From Hahella sp. CCB-MM4 (GTDB lineage: Bacteria > Pseudomonadota > Gammaproteobacteria > Pseudomonadales > Oleiphilaceae): a stretch of DNA of 64,000 nt. The notes under the pieces are model-generated. The model was given only the letters and a program-made list of their open reading frames with translations. It searched no databases and was not told where the DNA came from. The translations under genes and the position numbers were made by a program. Positions 54,728 through 63,151 of this stretch are shown here, in pieces; within the stretch, counting starts at the first letter, position 1, and each line of letters starts with the position of its first letter. The stretch lies in the NCBI RefSeq assembly GCF_002260525.1, contig NZ_MRYI01000026.1, forward strand, positions 1 to 64,000. Reading direction: 5' to 3'.

Positions 54728-56104
54728 ATGAATAAAAACAAACAGGCCTCAGGCACTGTCCTCAGGCATGGCCTGGCTTTAGTGTTCTCCGCCTTGCTCC
54801 CGTTTTCTGCCGCCTCCCAGGCACTGACCCTGGAAGTTGACCAGATCAATGTCAGCCAGGGTTATGTCAGTTCACAACCCATCGAGGTGTTGGGCAACAT
54901 GGCCTTGTCGGGCAGCCAGGACAATTGGGATGAATATATAGAATTCTCGCCCGACTCAGACAGGTTCAGAGGTGATTTCGTGTTCGAGCTTCCGGGAGAC
55001 CTGAATCCAGATACTCTGACCTCACTGGTGGTCGAGGCCAATTTCATGGGCGAAAGCCGTAACAACCAACGCTGGCTGTTCAAAATCCGGGACTTCCAGA
55101 ACAAGCGTTGGATCGTTCTTGGCGACAACACCGAAGCTGAGGAATGGCAGTGGCATAACTTCTGGCTGGAAGTTCCCGGAGATGTTTCCCGATTCGTCAA
55201 CAGCCAGGGACAGCTGAAAATACGCTATCAGTCCAATAACGACCAGGATGTCAGTAACCTTGACTATATGGCACTGGAAGTGGCCGTAGCGGATACTGAT
55301 CCCGGTGACGGCGGGACAGATCCTGATGGGCCGGGTCCAGATCCTTATTGGTGGCAACCAACACCAGCGGACAATCTTAGCTGGCAGTGGCAGCTCCAGG
55401 GCGACATCGACCATAACCACGATGTCCGTGTTTATGACGTGGATCTGTTTAATGTCAGTGCCAACGAAATCGCCCAGTTGAAAGCGGAAGGACGCACCGT
55501 CATCTGCTACTTCAGTGCAGGTACCTATGAAGGCTGGCGCGATGACTGGAAAGAGCATTTCAGTTTCATCACAGACGATTCCTATACCGGCTCAGAGCCT
55601 CCTTTTGCCGGTAACATGGCCGACTGGGATGAACGTTGGTTGGATATCCGCCGTATCGACCTGCTGACGCCCATCATGACTTCACGCCTGGACCTGGCGG
55701 TCGAGAAAGGCTGTGATGCAGTGGAGCCGGACAACGTCGATGCCTGGACCAACAGCAGCGAGGTAAGACTGAGCCCGGCCCTGACAGCCGATGACCAGTT
55801 AACCTATAACAAGTGGCTTGCCCGGCAGGCGCATGATCGTGGGCTCTCAATCGGATTGAAGAACGATATCGAACAGCTCGCAGATCTGGTGGATGACTTC
55901 GATTGGGCATTGAACGAACAATGCTTCCAATACAACGAATGCGAGGAATATTCCGTCTTCGTCAACGCTGATAAGGCGGTCTTTGGAGTGGAATACCAGG
56001 GCAATCCGGCAGATTTCTGCCCACGAGCCAAACAGCTTGGTCTTCAGTGGATGAAGAAAAAGCTGGATCTTTTCGGCTGGCGCCAAGGGTGTGAGGATTA
56101 CTAA
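54728..56104 (+). CDS. secreted GH114 endo-alpha-1,4-polygalactosaminidase-like protein
   Basis: Protein of 458 residues with signal peptide (cleavage near AASQA, about 33). An N-terminal beta domain (about 35-190; FVFELPGDLNPDTLTSLVVE) is joined by a Gly/Pro/Asp linker (DPGDGGTDPDGPGPDP) to a GH114 catalytic domain (about 210-458): YDVDLFNVSANEIAQLKAEG, TVICYFSAGTYEGWRDDW, GCDAVEPDNVDAWTN with the acidic catalytic residues, LSIGLKNDIEQL and VFGVEYQGN. Enzymes of this type cut galactosaminogalactan or similar exopolysaccharides. It may remodel the bacterium's own matrix or that of others. Confidence 0.88.
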   Translation: MNKNKQASGTVLRHGLALVFSALLPFSAASQALTLEVDQINVSQGYVSSQPIEVLGNMALSGSQDNWDEYIEFSPDSDRFRGDFVFELPGDLNPDTLTSLVVEANFMGESRNNQRWLFKIRDFQNKRWIVLGDNTEAEEWQWHNFWLEVPGDVSRFVNSQGQLKIRYQSNNDQDVSNLDYMALEVAVADTDPGDGGTDPDGPGPDPYWWQPTPADNLSWQWQLQGDIDHNHDVRVYDVDLFNVSANEIAQLKAEGRTVICYFSAGTYEGWRDDWKEHFSFITDDSYTGSEPPFAGNMADWDERWLDIRRIDLLTPIMTSRLDLAVEKGCDAVEPDNVDAWTNSSEVRLSPALTADDQLTYNKWLARQAHDRGLSIGLKNDIEQLADLVDDFDWALNEQCFQYNECEEYSVFVNADKAVFGVEYQGNPADFCPRAKQLGLQWMKKKLDLFGWRQGCEDY

Positions 56105-56105
56105 T

Positions 56106-56150
56106 ATCCTAGGCCTAATTTCCAGGTTGGGGATCTCCCCAACCTAGGAT
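56106..56150. promoter_or_regulatory. double palindrome between GH114 and the response regulator
   Basis: An inner perfect 10-bp hairpin (aggttgggga 56124-56133, tccccaacct 56136-56145) is framed by ATCCTAGG (56106-56113) and CCTAGGAT (56143-56150). No T-run follows on either strand. It may terminate or regulate the two-component operon that starts at 56177. Confidence 0.5.
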
Positions 56151-56176
56151 AGCATGGGAGCCCGGAGGGTTTATCC

Positions 56177-56848
56177 ATGCACATCCTGGTTATTGAAGAT
56201 GCTGAAATTTTAAGGCAAAGCCTGGAGACAGGGCTGACGGATGCCGGTCACCAGGTCGATAGCGTTGCCGATGGCAAAGAAGGGCTGATGCGGGCACTGA
56301 ATTACCAATACGACCTGATACTGCTTGATATCATGCTGCCTGGTATGGACGGCTTTCAGATCCTCAGCAAAATCAGGGAAAAAGACAGTGATCTTTTGGT
56401 TTTGATGCTGACTGCCAGGGACGCGGTGGAAGACCGGGTTCAGGGACTCACGCACGGCGCAGACGACTATCTGGTCAAACCCTTTCACTTCTCTGAACTG
56501 CTGGCCAGAATTGAAACGTTGTTCAGAAGGCGCTTCGGCCTTAAGCAAAATAGTATTACCGTAGGACACATTACCCTGGACACCAACACCAAGTCGGTAA
56601 AATCGCAGAATGCGCCCCTGAACCTTCCTCCCCGCGAATATGCGCTGCTGGAATATCTGATGCTGCACAGGGACCGGGTGGTTTCCCGAAGCGAACTGGA
56701 AGAGCATATCTACGACGAATACATTGACCCGATGAGCAATGTCGTGAACTCAGCGGTATCAACCTTGCGCAAGCTAATCGATCTGCCGGGACAACCTTCA
56801 CTGATCAAAACCCGCCGGGGTTTCGGCTATCAAATGAGCGAATCATGA
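56177..56848 (+). CDS. OmpR-family response regulator
   Basis: Protein of 223 residues. Receiver domain (about 1-118) with acidic pair ED (residues 7-8), phospho-acceptor Asp51 (LILLDIMLPGMDGF), Thr (MLTARD) and Lys (DDYLVKPFHF). C-terminal winged helix (about 128-223) with LNLPPREYALLEYLML and VNSAVSTLRKLIDLPG, ending RGFGYQM. It is phosphorylated by the following kinase and binds DNA. The two genes overlap by 4 bases. Confidence 0.93.
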   Translation: MHILVIEDAEILRQSLETGLTDAGHQVDSVADGKEGLMRALNYQYDLILLDIMLPGMDGFQILSKIREKDSDLLVLMLTARDAVEDRVQGLTHGADDYLVKPFHFSELLARIETLFRRRFGLKQNSITVGHITLDTNTKSVKSQNAPLNLPPREYALLEYLMLHRDRVVSRSELEEHIYDEYIDPMSNVVNSAVSTLRKLIDLPGQPSLIKTRRGFGYQMSES

Positions 56849-58290
56849 AATCCATCAGACAGCAGGTCGTCCTCACCACTTTCAGCGTCATGCTGGCGTT
56901 TCTGCTTATCCTCTGCCTCACCAGCTACTTTCTTGCCCGGGAGTATCTGATCAACCAGTTTGACCAGGAGCTCCTGGCCGATTTCCAAAGTGTCGTGGGG
57001 ATGACCAAAATCTGGCCCGACGGCGAAGTCTGGGTGGATCTGGACAGTGAAGTGCTGACCGCCTATGCCGAAGATGGAAATAAACTTTTTGAAGTCTGGA
57101 CGGGAGACGGCACAGAATCGCTGGATCGCTCAGTTCTGCTGGAGCAACAGGATATTCATATCCATCGCCCGATAAGGCCGGCAGATAATCAACCGGCAAT
57201 CTTTGATACCGCATTGCCGGATTGCCGAAACATACGAGCCGCGACCCAGGTTCTCTACCCTCAGTGGGGCTGGGACAGCATTACTCCTGAGCTGCAAGTA
57301 ACTGAAGAGATCAAAGAAACCAAAGTAGAAGTGCTTGTTGCCCGCAACCGGGCGCCCCTGGACCACGATCTGGCCATGCTGCTGATTTGGTTCATCGGGG
57401 TAATGCTATTTCTTCCAGTGCTGCTGTTTGCTGTAGTCTGGTATGGCGTCGGAAAAGGCCTTACTCCATTGAAACGCCTTACCCATCAGGTAAGCGGAAT
57501 TCAGTCCACCAACAAACTGGAACGTCTGGATGCTCAATGGCCTGTTGAACTTCGTCCACCGGCAGAAAAAATCAACGAGCTGCTTGACCGGCTGGAAGAA
57601 CATTTTCTGCGGGAAAGAAGGTTTACCTCTAGTGCAGCTCATGAACTTCGCACTCCTATCAGTGAGCTCCAACTTGCCACCGAAGTTGCCCTGCTCGCCA
57701 AAGACCAGCCTCAGCGACTGCTGACAGCTGTCCAACAGGCCCATACCCTGGCCGGGAAAATGGCCGAATTGGTAAGTTCTCTGTCCCTGCTATCCCGTCA
57801 GCAAAAGGATGAATACACCCTCCGCAAAACCACCGTCGATCTGGTCCGCACGATACAGGAGGTCGTCGCCCAGCATGACTCTGCCATGAGGCAGAGAGGG
57901 TTGACCATCTCCGCGGAATTTCCGGACTCCCAGTTTCTGTATTCAGACCAGACACTGTGCCAGACAATAGTAAGAAACCTGATAAACAACGCAGTCAGTT
58001 ACGCTCCGGAAAACACCGATATCAGTGTGGCTCTCAAGGTATCAGGAGAGAAGAAGGACCATCTGCTGCTTCAAGTCAGCAATATCTGCCCCCAGATCCA
58101 GGAACAGGATCTGAGGCACATGTTCGAACCTTTCTGGCGCAAGGAAACGGTTTACAGCCACCAGCATCATTTTGGGCTGGGACTGGCCATTACCCGCGAA
58201 GCCTGCGACTTACTGGGTTTTCAGCTTAATGTCAGCAAGCCTGCGGCAGACGTCATCGAGTTTTCCGTCGCGGTGAAGTTAACGGACTGA
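56845..58290 (+). CDS. membrane sensor histidine kinase
   Basis: Protein of 481 residues. Membrane segments about 8-30 and 176-200 enclose a periplasmic sensor of about 145 residues. A HAMP-like region (about 205-255) precedes the H-box FTSSAAHELRTPISELQL with His266 and a HATPase (NNAVSYAPENT, MFEPFWRKETV, FGLGLAITREACDL). It phosphorylates the response regulator encoded just upstream. The sensor ligand is unknown. The following gene is on the other strand. Confidence 0.93.
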   Translation: MKSIRQQVVLTTFSVMLAFLLILCLTSYFLAREYLINQFDQELLADFQSVVGMTKIWPDGEVWVDLDSEVLTAYAEDGNKLFEVWTGDGTESLDRSVLLEQQDIHIHRPIRPADNQPAIFDTALPDCRNIRAATQVLYPQWGWDSITPELQVTEEIKETKVEVLVARNRAPLDHDLAMLLIWFIGVMLFLPVLLFAVVWYGVGKGLTPLKRLTHQVSGIQSTNKLERLDAQWPVELRPPAEKINELLDRLEEHFLRERRFTSSAAHELRTPISELQLATEVALLAKDQPQRLLTAVQQAHTLAGKMAELVSSLSLLSRQQKDEYTLRKTTVDLVRTIQEVVAQHDSAMRQRGLTISAEFPDSQFLYSDQTLCQTIVRNLINNAVSYAPENTDISVALKVSGEKKDHLLLQVSNICPQIQEQDLRHMFEPFWRKETVYSHQHHFGLGLAITREACDLLGFQLNVSKPAADVIEFSVAVKLTD

Positions 58291-58316
58291 GGCGGCCTGA
58301 ATTTACTTCAGTTTTT

Positions 58317-58772
58317 CTAGGCCTGTTCGGACAAATAAGTCCACCGCTGCCGGACACCGATGATATGAATCACGCCAAATGACAAACAGATAAGTGAACT
58401 CCAGATCCAGAAATCAGTGCCTAAGCTCGTCACGTAAGGATGATCTGAAAGTACCGGAACAAAGAATCCGTAGAGACCGCGAATACTGTATACCGCCGTT
58501 ATCAGTACAAGACAGGTCCGTAGAAAAGGCAGCCGAAACAAAATGCCGGCTCCAGACCAAGCATAAAGTCCCCAAGTGGCCAGCACACCAGTGATTCCCA
58601 ATGTTACCAGCGTGGGATAAAGGCTCCCCTGCTCAGCCATAACCGCCATATCCTCACCGGCGCCGAAGAATCGATACCAGTCCGGCCCACCGGCAATCAC
58701 GGCTAAATGCAACATGGCAGCGACAAAACTCAAGACGCCTGCGACGGTTAAAAATCCATTTGTCTGTTTCAC
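58317..58772 (-). CDS. four-helix membrane protein, unknown
   Basis: Protein of 151 residues with four membrane segments (about 7-28, 50-70, 78-102, 121-143). The loop between the first two contains GGPDWYRFFGAGEDM, a pattern seen in small conserved membrane proteins of unknown function. It is convergent with the histidine kinase (26 bases between stops). No partner gene is obvious. Confidence 0.7.
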   Translation of the reverse strand: MKQTNGFLTVAGVLSFVAAMLHLAVIAGGPDWYRFFGAGEDMAVMAEQGSLYPTLVTLGITGVLATWGLYAWSGAGILFRLPFLRTCLVLITAVYSIRGLYGFFVPVLSDHPYVTSLGTDFWIWSSLICLSFGVIHIIGVRQRWTYLSEQA

Positions 58773-58929
58773 AAAAATCTCCTTTTAAGTCCATGAACAG
58801 AATGCTGAAAATGCGCACTATACCACCAAAAGTTACATTTAACTTTGTTAAAGTCACGCCCAACATGCGCGTCAACAAAGAGACGCCAACAGACCCTGAC
58901 CCTGGCCTGAATAATAAGAAGCAACAGAC

Positions 58930-59649
58930 ATGGCTTTCTCCCTGAAAATGAACATATCCAATCGCCTGATGGTTGTCTTCTTGACGATGTTTTGTCTTGG
59001 AAACTCAACCTTGATGTATGCCGATGATAACGGATTGAATCCCGAAGACCCCGACTGGGTGTTACAGAAAGACCAGGACGGTATCAAGGTCTACTTCAAG
59101 CGCGTAGCAGGCTCCAGCGTCAAAGCTTTTATGGGCAAAGCCATCATTTCTGCCTCGATGAGCAGTATCCTGAAGGTTATGCAGGAAGCGGAAACCTGTG
59201 TGGATTGGGTTGAAGGGTGCTCCGAAGCCATCACCCTGGAAGGGGGTGAGTTCAGGGAGTTCTACCAGTATGCGGTAAACAACCTCCCCTGGCCTGCCAG
59301 TGACAGGGACTACGTTATTAAAGTCCAGGCCAATGACGACCCTCAAACCGGAGTCGTGGAAATCTACTTAAGCGCCGTGGAGGGGTTGGTGCCCAGAACC
59401 CGGAACATCCGGCTGAAAAAGATGGATATACGCTATATTCTCAGCCCTATCGATGAACACAGTACCGATGTCACCTGGGTTCAACACACCGAACCGGAAG
59501 GCTTCATTCCCGGATGGCTGGTCAACATGCTATTGCTGGATATTCCCTATCACTCCCTCACCCGGCTCGAACAAGTCGCCAACCGCCCAGAGTATCGTTC
59601 GGCCAGGTTTGTTTATAACGAGCAACATCAGATTATTGGGTTTGAGTGA
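58930..59649 (+). CDS. secreted START-domain protein
   Basis: Protein of 239 residues with an N-terminal signal sequence (cleavage near MYADD, about residue 31). The rest is a START lipid-binding domain: DPDWVLQKDQDGIKVYFKRV at the start, CVDWVEGCSEAITL, NNLPWPASDRDYVIK, the central strands and the C-terminal helix (WLVNMLLLDIPYHSLTRLEQ). START domains carry sterols or phospholipids. It may take part in lipid transfer across the periplasm. Confidence 0.87.
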   Translation: MAFSLKMNISNRLMVVFLTMFCLGNSTLMYADDNGLNPEDPDWVLQKDQDGIKVYFKRVAGSSVKAFMGKAIISASMSSILKVMQEAETCVDWVEGCSEAITLEGGEFREFYQYAVNNLPWPASDRDYVIKVQANDDPQTGVVEIYLSAVEGLVPRTRNIRLKKMDIRYILSPIDEHSTDVTWVQHTEPEGFIPGWLVNMLLLDIPYHSLTRLEQVANRPEYRSARFVYNEQHQIIGFE

Positions 59650-59674
59650 TTTTAATATTCTCATCCCGAGATTT

Positions 59675-60181
59675 TTAATGGGCTTGTGATGCATCACTTG
59701 AGATTCTGGCAACGTTAAAACCTTCCTCAGGAACAGGTTCTACGAAGTACTTTGTGACCTGCTCAAACATCGCTACCGTATCTGTAGCCGTCCTTTCCGG
59801 TTGTGCAACACGCCTTTTTTCGATTTGCCTCAGACAGGTTTCATTCGGGACATCAATGAACACCAAAATATGGGGAGCATTAACGGCTGTGAAGATTTTC
59901 TTAAACCACTCTCTCTGTGACACAGTATTAGCAGGAAAGTCCATCACCACATCCGTGCCTACAGCCAATATCGACTGGACCAGCTTTTTAATTTGGGGCT
60001 TTAGCAGACTGGAGTATTTTATATAGTCATCCAGCGATGAAATCTTATTCGGATAGATAGATTCAAGCCATTCATCCTCTGAAAGTAAAACGGCATTCCT
60101 TTCACGGGCAATTTCAGCAGATTTAGTGGATTTCCCCGCCCCCATCTTACCGCTGAAAAATATTAGTGTTCCTGTCTTCAT
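59675..60181 (-). CDS. P-loop kinase-like ATPase
   Basis: Protein of 168 residues with Walker A GKMGAGKSTKSAEIARE near the N-terminus, SEDEWLESIYP as acidic lid region, VVMDFPANTVSQREWFKK and the Arg-rich lid EKRRVAQPERTATDT. This is a small-molecule or zeta-toxin-like kinase family. It could be a stand-alone resistance or toxin-type kinase; no antitoxin is next to it. It begins the minus-strand accessory patch (59.7-63.0 kb) and has no close partner. Confidence 0.75.
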   Translation of the reverse strand: MKTGTLIFFSGKMGAGKSTKSAEIARERNAVLLSEDEWLESIYPNKISSLDDYIKYSSLLKPQIKKLVQSILAVGTDVVMDFPANTVSQREWFKKIFTAVNAPHILVFIDVPNETCLRQIEKRRVAQPERTATDTVAMFEQVTKYFVEPVPEEGFNVARISSDASQAH

Positions 60182-60206
60182 TTGACTTCCGTTTTGTTAC
60201 CCAGAT

Positions 60207-60232
60207 GGGCGGACACATAGGTCCGCCCCTAC
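60207..60232. repeat. palindromic intergenic element
   Basis: Arms gggcggac (60207-60214) and gtccgccc (60221-60228) around acatag, followed by CTAC. Related palindromes with CCTAC at the edge are widespread as dispersed intergenic repeats in many bacteria. It lies between the P-loop kinase and the acetyltransferase genes. Confidence 0.6.
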
Positions 60233-60256
60233 ATATATAATTCTTGCTGACGCGAA

Positions 60257-60694
60257 TTAGCTGCATCTCTTTGCGTAAACATCCGGAACCCATAGTTCCA
60301 TGAAGGTTTGAGGGTTGGCTAATGCCCGAAATCCGAACTGCTCATACAGTGCATGAGCGTCCCGAGTCGCTAGCACCATGCGACGAAAACCCTGTAATTT
60401 TGGATGTTCAATAATGGTCTTCATTAGCCATTTGCTTAATCCCTTACCTTGATGCTCTTCCAGAACGAAGACGTCGGCTAAATAGGCGAAAGTTGCTTCA
60501 TCTGTAATCATCCTGGCAAAGCCAACTTGCTCTCCAGTATCCAAGAAAACACCAAAGCATAATGAATTTTTGATCGCTCTGGACATTGTCTCCATTGGTA
60601 TGCCACTTGCCCAATATGACCGGGATATGAAGCCATGAATGACAGATACATCCATGTCGTCATGGTTAGTGCTAATTTTATATCCTTCAATCAA
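60257..60694 (-). CDS. GNAT-family acetyltransferase
   Basis: Protein of 145 residues. The acetyl-CoA-binding segment is VFVLEEHQGKGLSKWLMKTI (V/Q-x-x-GxG/A motif as QGKGLS), preceded by GFARMITDEATFAYLADVF and followed by the C-terminal ALYEQFGFRALANPQTFMEL. It transfers an acetyl group to an amine; substrate unknown. This type is common among mobile cassettes and orphan accessory genes, in line with the neighbourhood. Confidence 0.88.
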   Translation of the reverse strand: MIEGYKISTNHDDMDVSVIHGFISRSYWASGIPMETMSRAIKNSLCFGVFLDTGEQVGFARMITDEATFAYLADVFVLEEHQGKGLSKWLMKTIIEHPKLQGFRRMVLATRDAHALYEQFGFRALANPQTFMELWVPDVYAKRCS

Positions 60695-60753
60695 GGCTCA
60701 TACTCCTAAGTATCTTAAGCTTTAACAAACGAATTGAACTAGTCACTAAATAA

Positions 60754-61221
60754 CTACTTCTGTGTGATTGGGTCAGTATATGGAGTCCAACCTGACTCTA
60801 TTCTTTCAATCAACAAAGTATCATTCCACACTCCCCTAATAGGCAGGTATTTCTGTTTATCACTTAGTTTCCCAATCCTTTCCTCTTTTTCTCCATCCCA
60901 TAGCCACCAAGTGGCGACTTTTCCTGAGGTTCCTACTGCGCCAGCTCTAAACAAGGGAAACGGCTTCAGCTCTTCTTTAACTGAAAAGTTTCCTACTATT
61001 TCAAAAATGCCCCTATTTATTGCAGCTGTCAGCGGAAAGAAAGTCGAGAATCTTACAGAATCATTCAACACTCCTTCCAATGGAGAAGGTCGGTTCTTGT
61101 ATGATTTGTCAAATATCCTCAACAGTGCCCCGTACCGAGGCTGCTTATGTGTATATTGGGCGTAAGTTAAGCCTGATGATGTCTTGATCTCGACCAGATC
61201 ACCAATTTTTATTCGAGCCAT
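60754..61221 (-). CDS. Imm26-like immunity protein
   Basis: About 155 residues from the ATG at 61221; an upstream frame to 61263 has no good ribosome site. The pattern IKIGDLVEIKTSSGLTYAQY and THKQPRYGALLRIFDK is that of immunity protein 26, which protects from polymorphic toxins. The C-terminal half (GKVATWWLWDGEKEERIGKL and YLPIRGVWNDTLLIERIESGW) is a second beta unit. No toxin partner lies next to it, so it is an orphan immunity gene. Assignment is by pattern only. Confidence 0.72.
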   Translation of the reverse strand: MARIKIGDLVEIKTSSGLTYAQYTHKQPRYGALLRIFDKSYKNRPSPLEGVLNDSVRFSTFFPLTAAINRGIFEIVGNFSVKEELKPFPLFRAGAVGTSGKVATWWLWDGEKEERIGKLSDKQKYLPIRGVWNDTLLIERIESGWTPYTDPITQK

Positions 61222-61343
61222 AGCTATACCTAAAATCGAGTGCAGCCGACCGGAAATCTGCACCTAGTTCTGTGGATTCAACCGAAACAACTAAACCAGG
61301 GTTGTAGCATCGCTTGCAAGGGCTATAAGTGCAGATAGGCAAC

Positions 61344-61386
61344 CCTCGCGTTATGGTTTCAAAATGAGAACCAACCTAACGCGAGG
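61344..61386. other. long hairpin, possible recombination scar
   Basis: Arms cctcgcgtta (61344-61353) and taacgcgagg (61377-61386) are perfect. Inside, TGGTT and AACCA can pair after a 3-base bulge. It stands in the 320-bp gap between the Imm26-like and HEAT-repeat genes. It resembles an integron attC site only superficially and is too short. Confidence 0.5.
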
Positions 61387-61541
61387 CACCTGAGTTCTTT
61401 ATTCGCACTTTTAGGAATTGCTGGTTAGCTATCGTTCAAGAAAGTTGTCAGTCCTCTTTTTCTCTTGTATCACCATTAGGATCTGTGGCTGAGAGGGTGT
61501 AACTATACCGGGGCCCCAGCTTCTCTGTGCGACATCGCCTT

Positions 61542-61937
61542 TCATTTCAAGGAGAGCTTTTCTATTGCAGCCTGAGCACATTTTCTCACACCTTTGTTAG
61601 GATCGAGACTCAATTTTTTCAACATGCTTTGTGTATTTTCATCACCAATATCCAGAGCCGGAAATAGTGCATTGAGAGCATTAAATCGGACGGTCGGGGC
61701 TTCATGACTGGTTAGATCATACAAGCGAGATATAAAATCAGCCGTGTTGTACAGTTCAAAAGGCAGCTCACTAAGAATCCAAGCGGTAATCGAGACCAAA
61801 TTAGGATTATCGGAGTCTAGGAGGGGGAGTAGCTGATATACATCTAAACCTCTCCGAATGCGATCAACCATTTCATTTAAACGATCCCCGATATCATCTT
61901 CGGTTTCAATAATTTTAAGAATTTCGATATCAATCAT
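61542..61937 (-). CDS. HEAT-repeat-like protein, possible immunity
   Basis: Protein of 131 residues, all helical. Repeating helix pairs (VYQLLPLLDSDNPNLVSITA, FISRLYDLTSHEAPTVRFNA, SMLKKLSLDPNKGVRKCAQA) with the typical P-x-V-R turn at the start of the second helix mark HEAT repeats. Proteins of this size often serve as immunity proteins in polymorphic toxin islands. No toxin is linked. The start codon is ATG at 61937. Confidence 0.72.
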   Translation of the reverse strand: MIDIEILKIIETEDDIGDRLNEMVDRIRRGLDVYQLLPLLDSDNPNLVSITAWILSELPFELYNTADFISRLYDLTSHEAPTVRFNALNALFPALDIGDENTQSMLKKLSLDPNKGVRKCAQAAIEKLSLK

Positions 61938-62270
61938 TTTCGATTCTTCTCAGCTTTTTTATGAATTAAGGAAAGTTTCCTCTTGGGATATTCCTTGAGC
62001 ATGAGCTTTCGGTTGGGTTGCTGAGCCAGTTCCTAAATTGTCAAAGGTGGTGCGGATGAAGCAACAGTGGCTCGGTGGATACTGAATGAGAAACGACAAC
62101 GTGAGTACATTTCTGTACTTATGCACGCTTCTGAGGTGCATCTGAGTCCACATAATCAAAGAGGGGGGCTCTTAGAGTTACCGTATGCATCGGTCGCGAG
62201 GGAGTTATCCATTTATTCGAAAGAAAGTCGCTGGTAGAGATCTTTAATCCGAGCCCACCGCCTAATCAAA
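61938..62270. other. 333-bp region without a supported gene
   Basis: No gene is seen. Short open frames lack a ribosome site and a recognisable domain. It precedes the terminator of the Imm44-like gene. It may be a remnant of a further toxin or immunity gene, but I cannot identify one. Confidence 0.35.
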
Positions 62271-62298
62271 AAGACCAGCCTCAAATGAGGCTGGTCTT
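62271..62298 (-). terminator. hairpin terminator after the Imm44-like gene
   Basis: Perfect 13-bp arms aagaccagcctca and tgaggctggtctt. On the minus strand it is followed by tttgatt (complement of the caaa before it), giving a T-run. It stands 87 bases after the stop codon at 62385. Confidence 0.82.
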
Positions 62299-62384
62299 AT
62301 GACTGTCAAACTGTGGGACAGCAGTGCCCTTAGGCCCTCTTTTTAGCGCTACCTTAGACTGTAGCCGTTGACGAAATAATAAGA

Positions 62385-62780
62385 CTACCTCCAACCATTA
62401 ACTTTTCCAACATGGTCGACATCTCTTATTAACCTTTCTATTTCCCCAACATTTATTCCTTTTTTCTCCTTAAGAAGAGTCAGACTCCTCTTCAGCATAT
62501 CGAATATCATCGACTCTTGCTTCTCAGCACTTGCATTCTTAAATTCTTGAAAATTAATATTGAGCCTATAGTCCATTTCTTTCTTTGAAGAGGAATATTT
62601 GGTTATTTCCTTAAATTCATTATCCTCCCTCAAAATAGCAATGCAATCCCAGTCAACTAAGTTTACTTCGTAGCTGCCCCGAGTTATTTCATCATTTATC
62701 GCATTTTCTACTTTCTTTCTAGCCGCTCTAAAGTTATCTGCGACATCTGCCTGAAGCTCTCCTCCTATCCAAAGTTTCAT
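62385..62780 (-). CDS. Imm44-like immunity protein
   Basis: 131 residues from the ATG at 62780; a start seven codons earlier is in frame but AGGAC precedes this one. The sequence MKLWIGGELQADVADNFRAA, RKKVENAINDEI, DWDCIAILREDNEFKEITKY and FDMLKRSLTLLKEKKGINVG fits immunity protein 44. It follows directly (10 bases) after a truncated toxin tip on the same strand, which is the usual toxin-then-immunity order. It probably still protects against the cognate toxin of other cells. Confidence 0.75.
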   Translation of the reverse strand: MKLWIGGELQADVADNFRAARKKVENAINDEITRGSYEVNLVDWDCIAILREDNEFKEITKYSSSKKEMDYRLNINFQEFKNASAEKQESMIFDMLKRSLTLLKEKKGINVGEIERLIRDVDHVGKVNGWR

Positions 62781-62790
62781 ATTGTTGGTC

Positions 62791-63024
62791 CTAATAGTCA
62801 CTTTTATTTAGTCTTGGTCTTTTACCACCATTTTCGGCTTTATATTCGAGAATTTTTTCATGCTGCCACTTATGCATTTCTTTTTTTGTTCCAGACTCTT
62901 GTTTCACATAGTCCACATTATTTTCTTTTAAGAATTTTTTACTATAACGTTTTTGCTTGTTATCGCCAAAACGATCTTCCCCGCGAGTCGTTTCACCATA
63001 TTTTGAAATCAGAAAATGGGACAC
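62791..63024 (-). pseudogene. broken toxin C-terminal tip (URI-fold nuclease-like)
   Basis: About 77 residues in an open frame that begins with GTG; an in-frame TGA stands six codons before it, so any longer toxin is cut off. The sequence has KYGETTRGEDRF, KQKRYSKKFLKEN, GTKKEMHKWQHEKILEY and a closing GGKRPRLNKSDY, features of URI-type nuclease tips of polymorphic toxins. The N-terminal delivery domains are missing. It is followed by the Imm44-like gene, so it is a decayed toxin-immunity module. Confidence 0.65.
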
Positions 63025-63151
63025 CCAAAAGACTGATCAATTAACGATTTGGACCCACAAGTATTATTTTTCCTACAAAGCTATTGTTGATTGAATTGAT
63101 TCAGCTTATTTTTAATATGGCCTCAAATTTCCTAATTCCCATGGAGAGTTT

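Noticed and set aside
61344-61386. integron attC site
   Set aside because: The hairpin is only 43 bases, shorter than known attC sites, and only one of the two core boxes fits; no integrase gene or cassette series is present.
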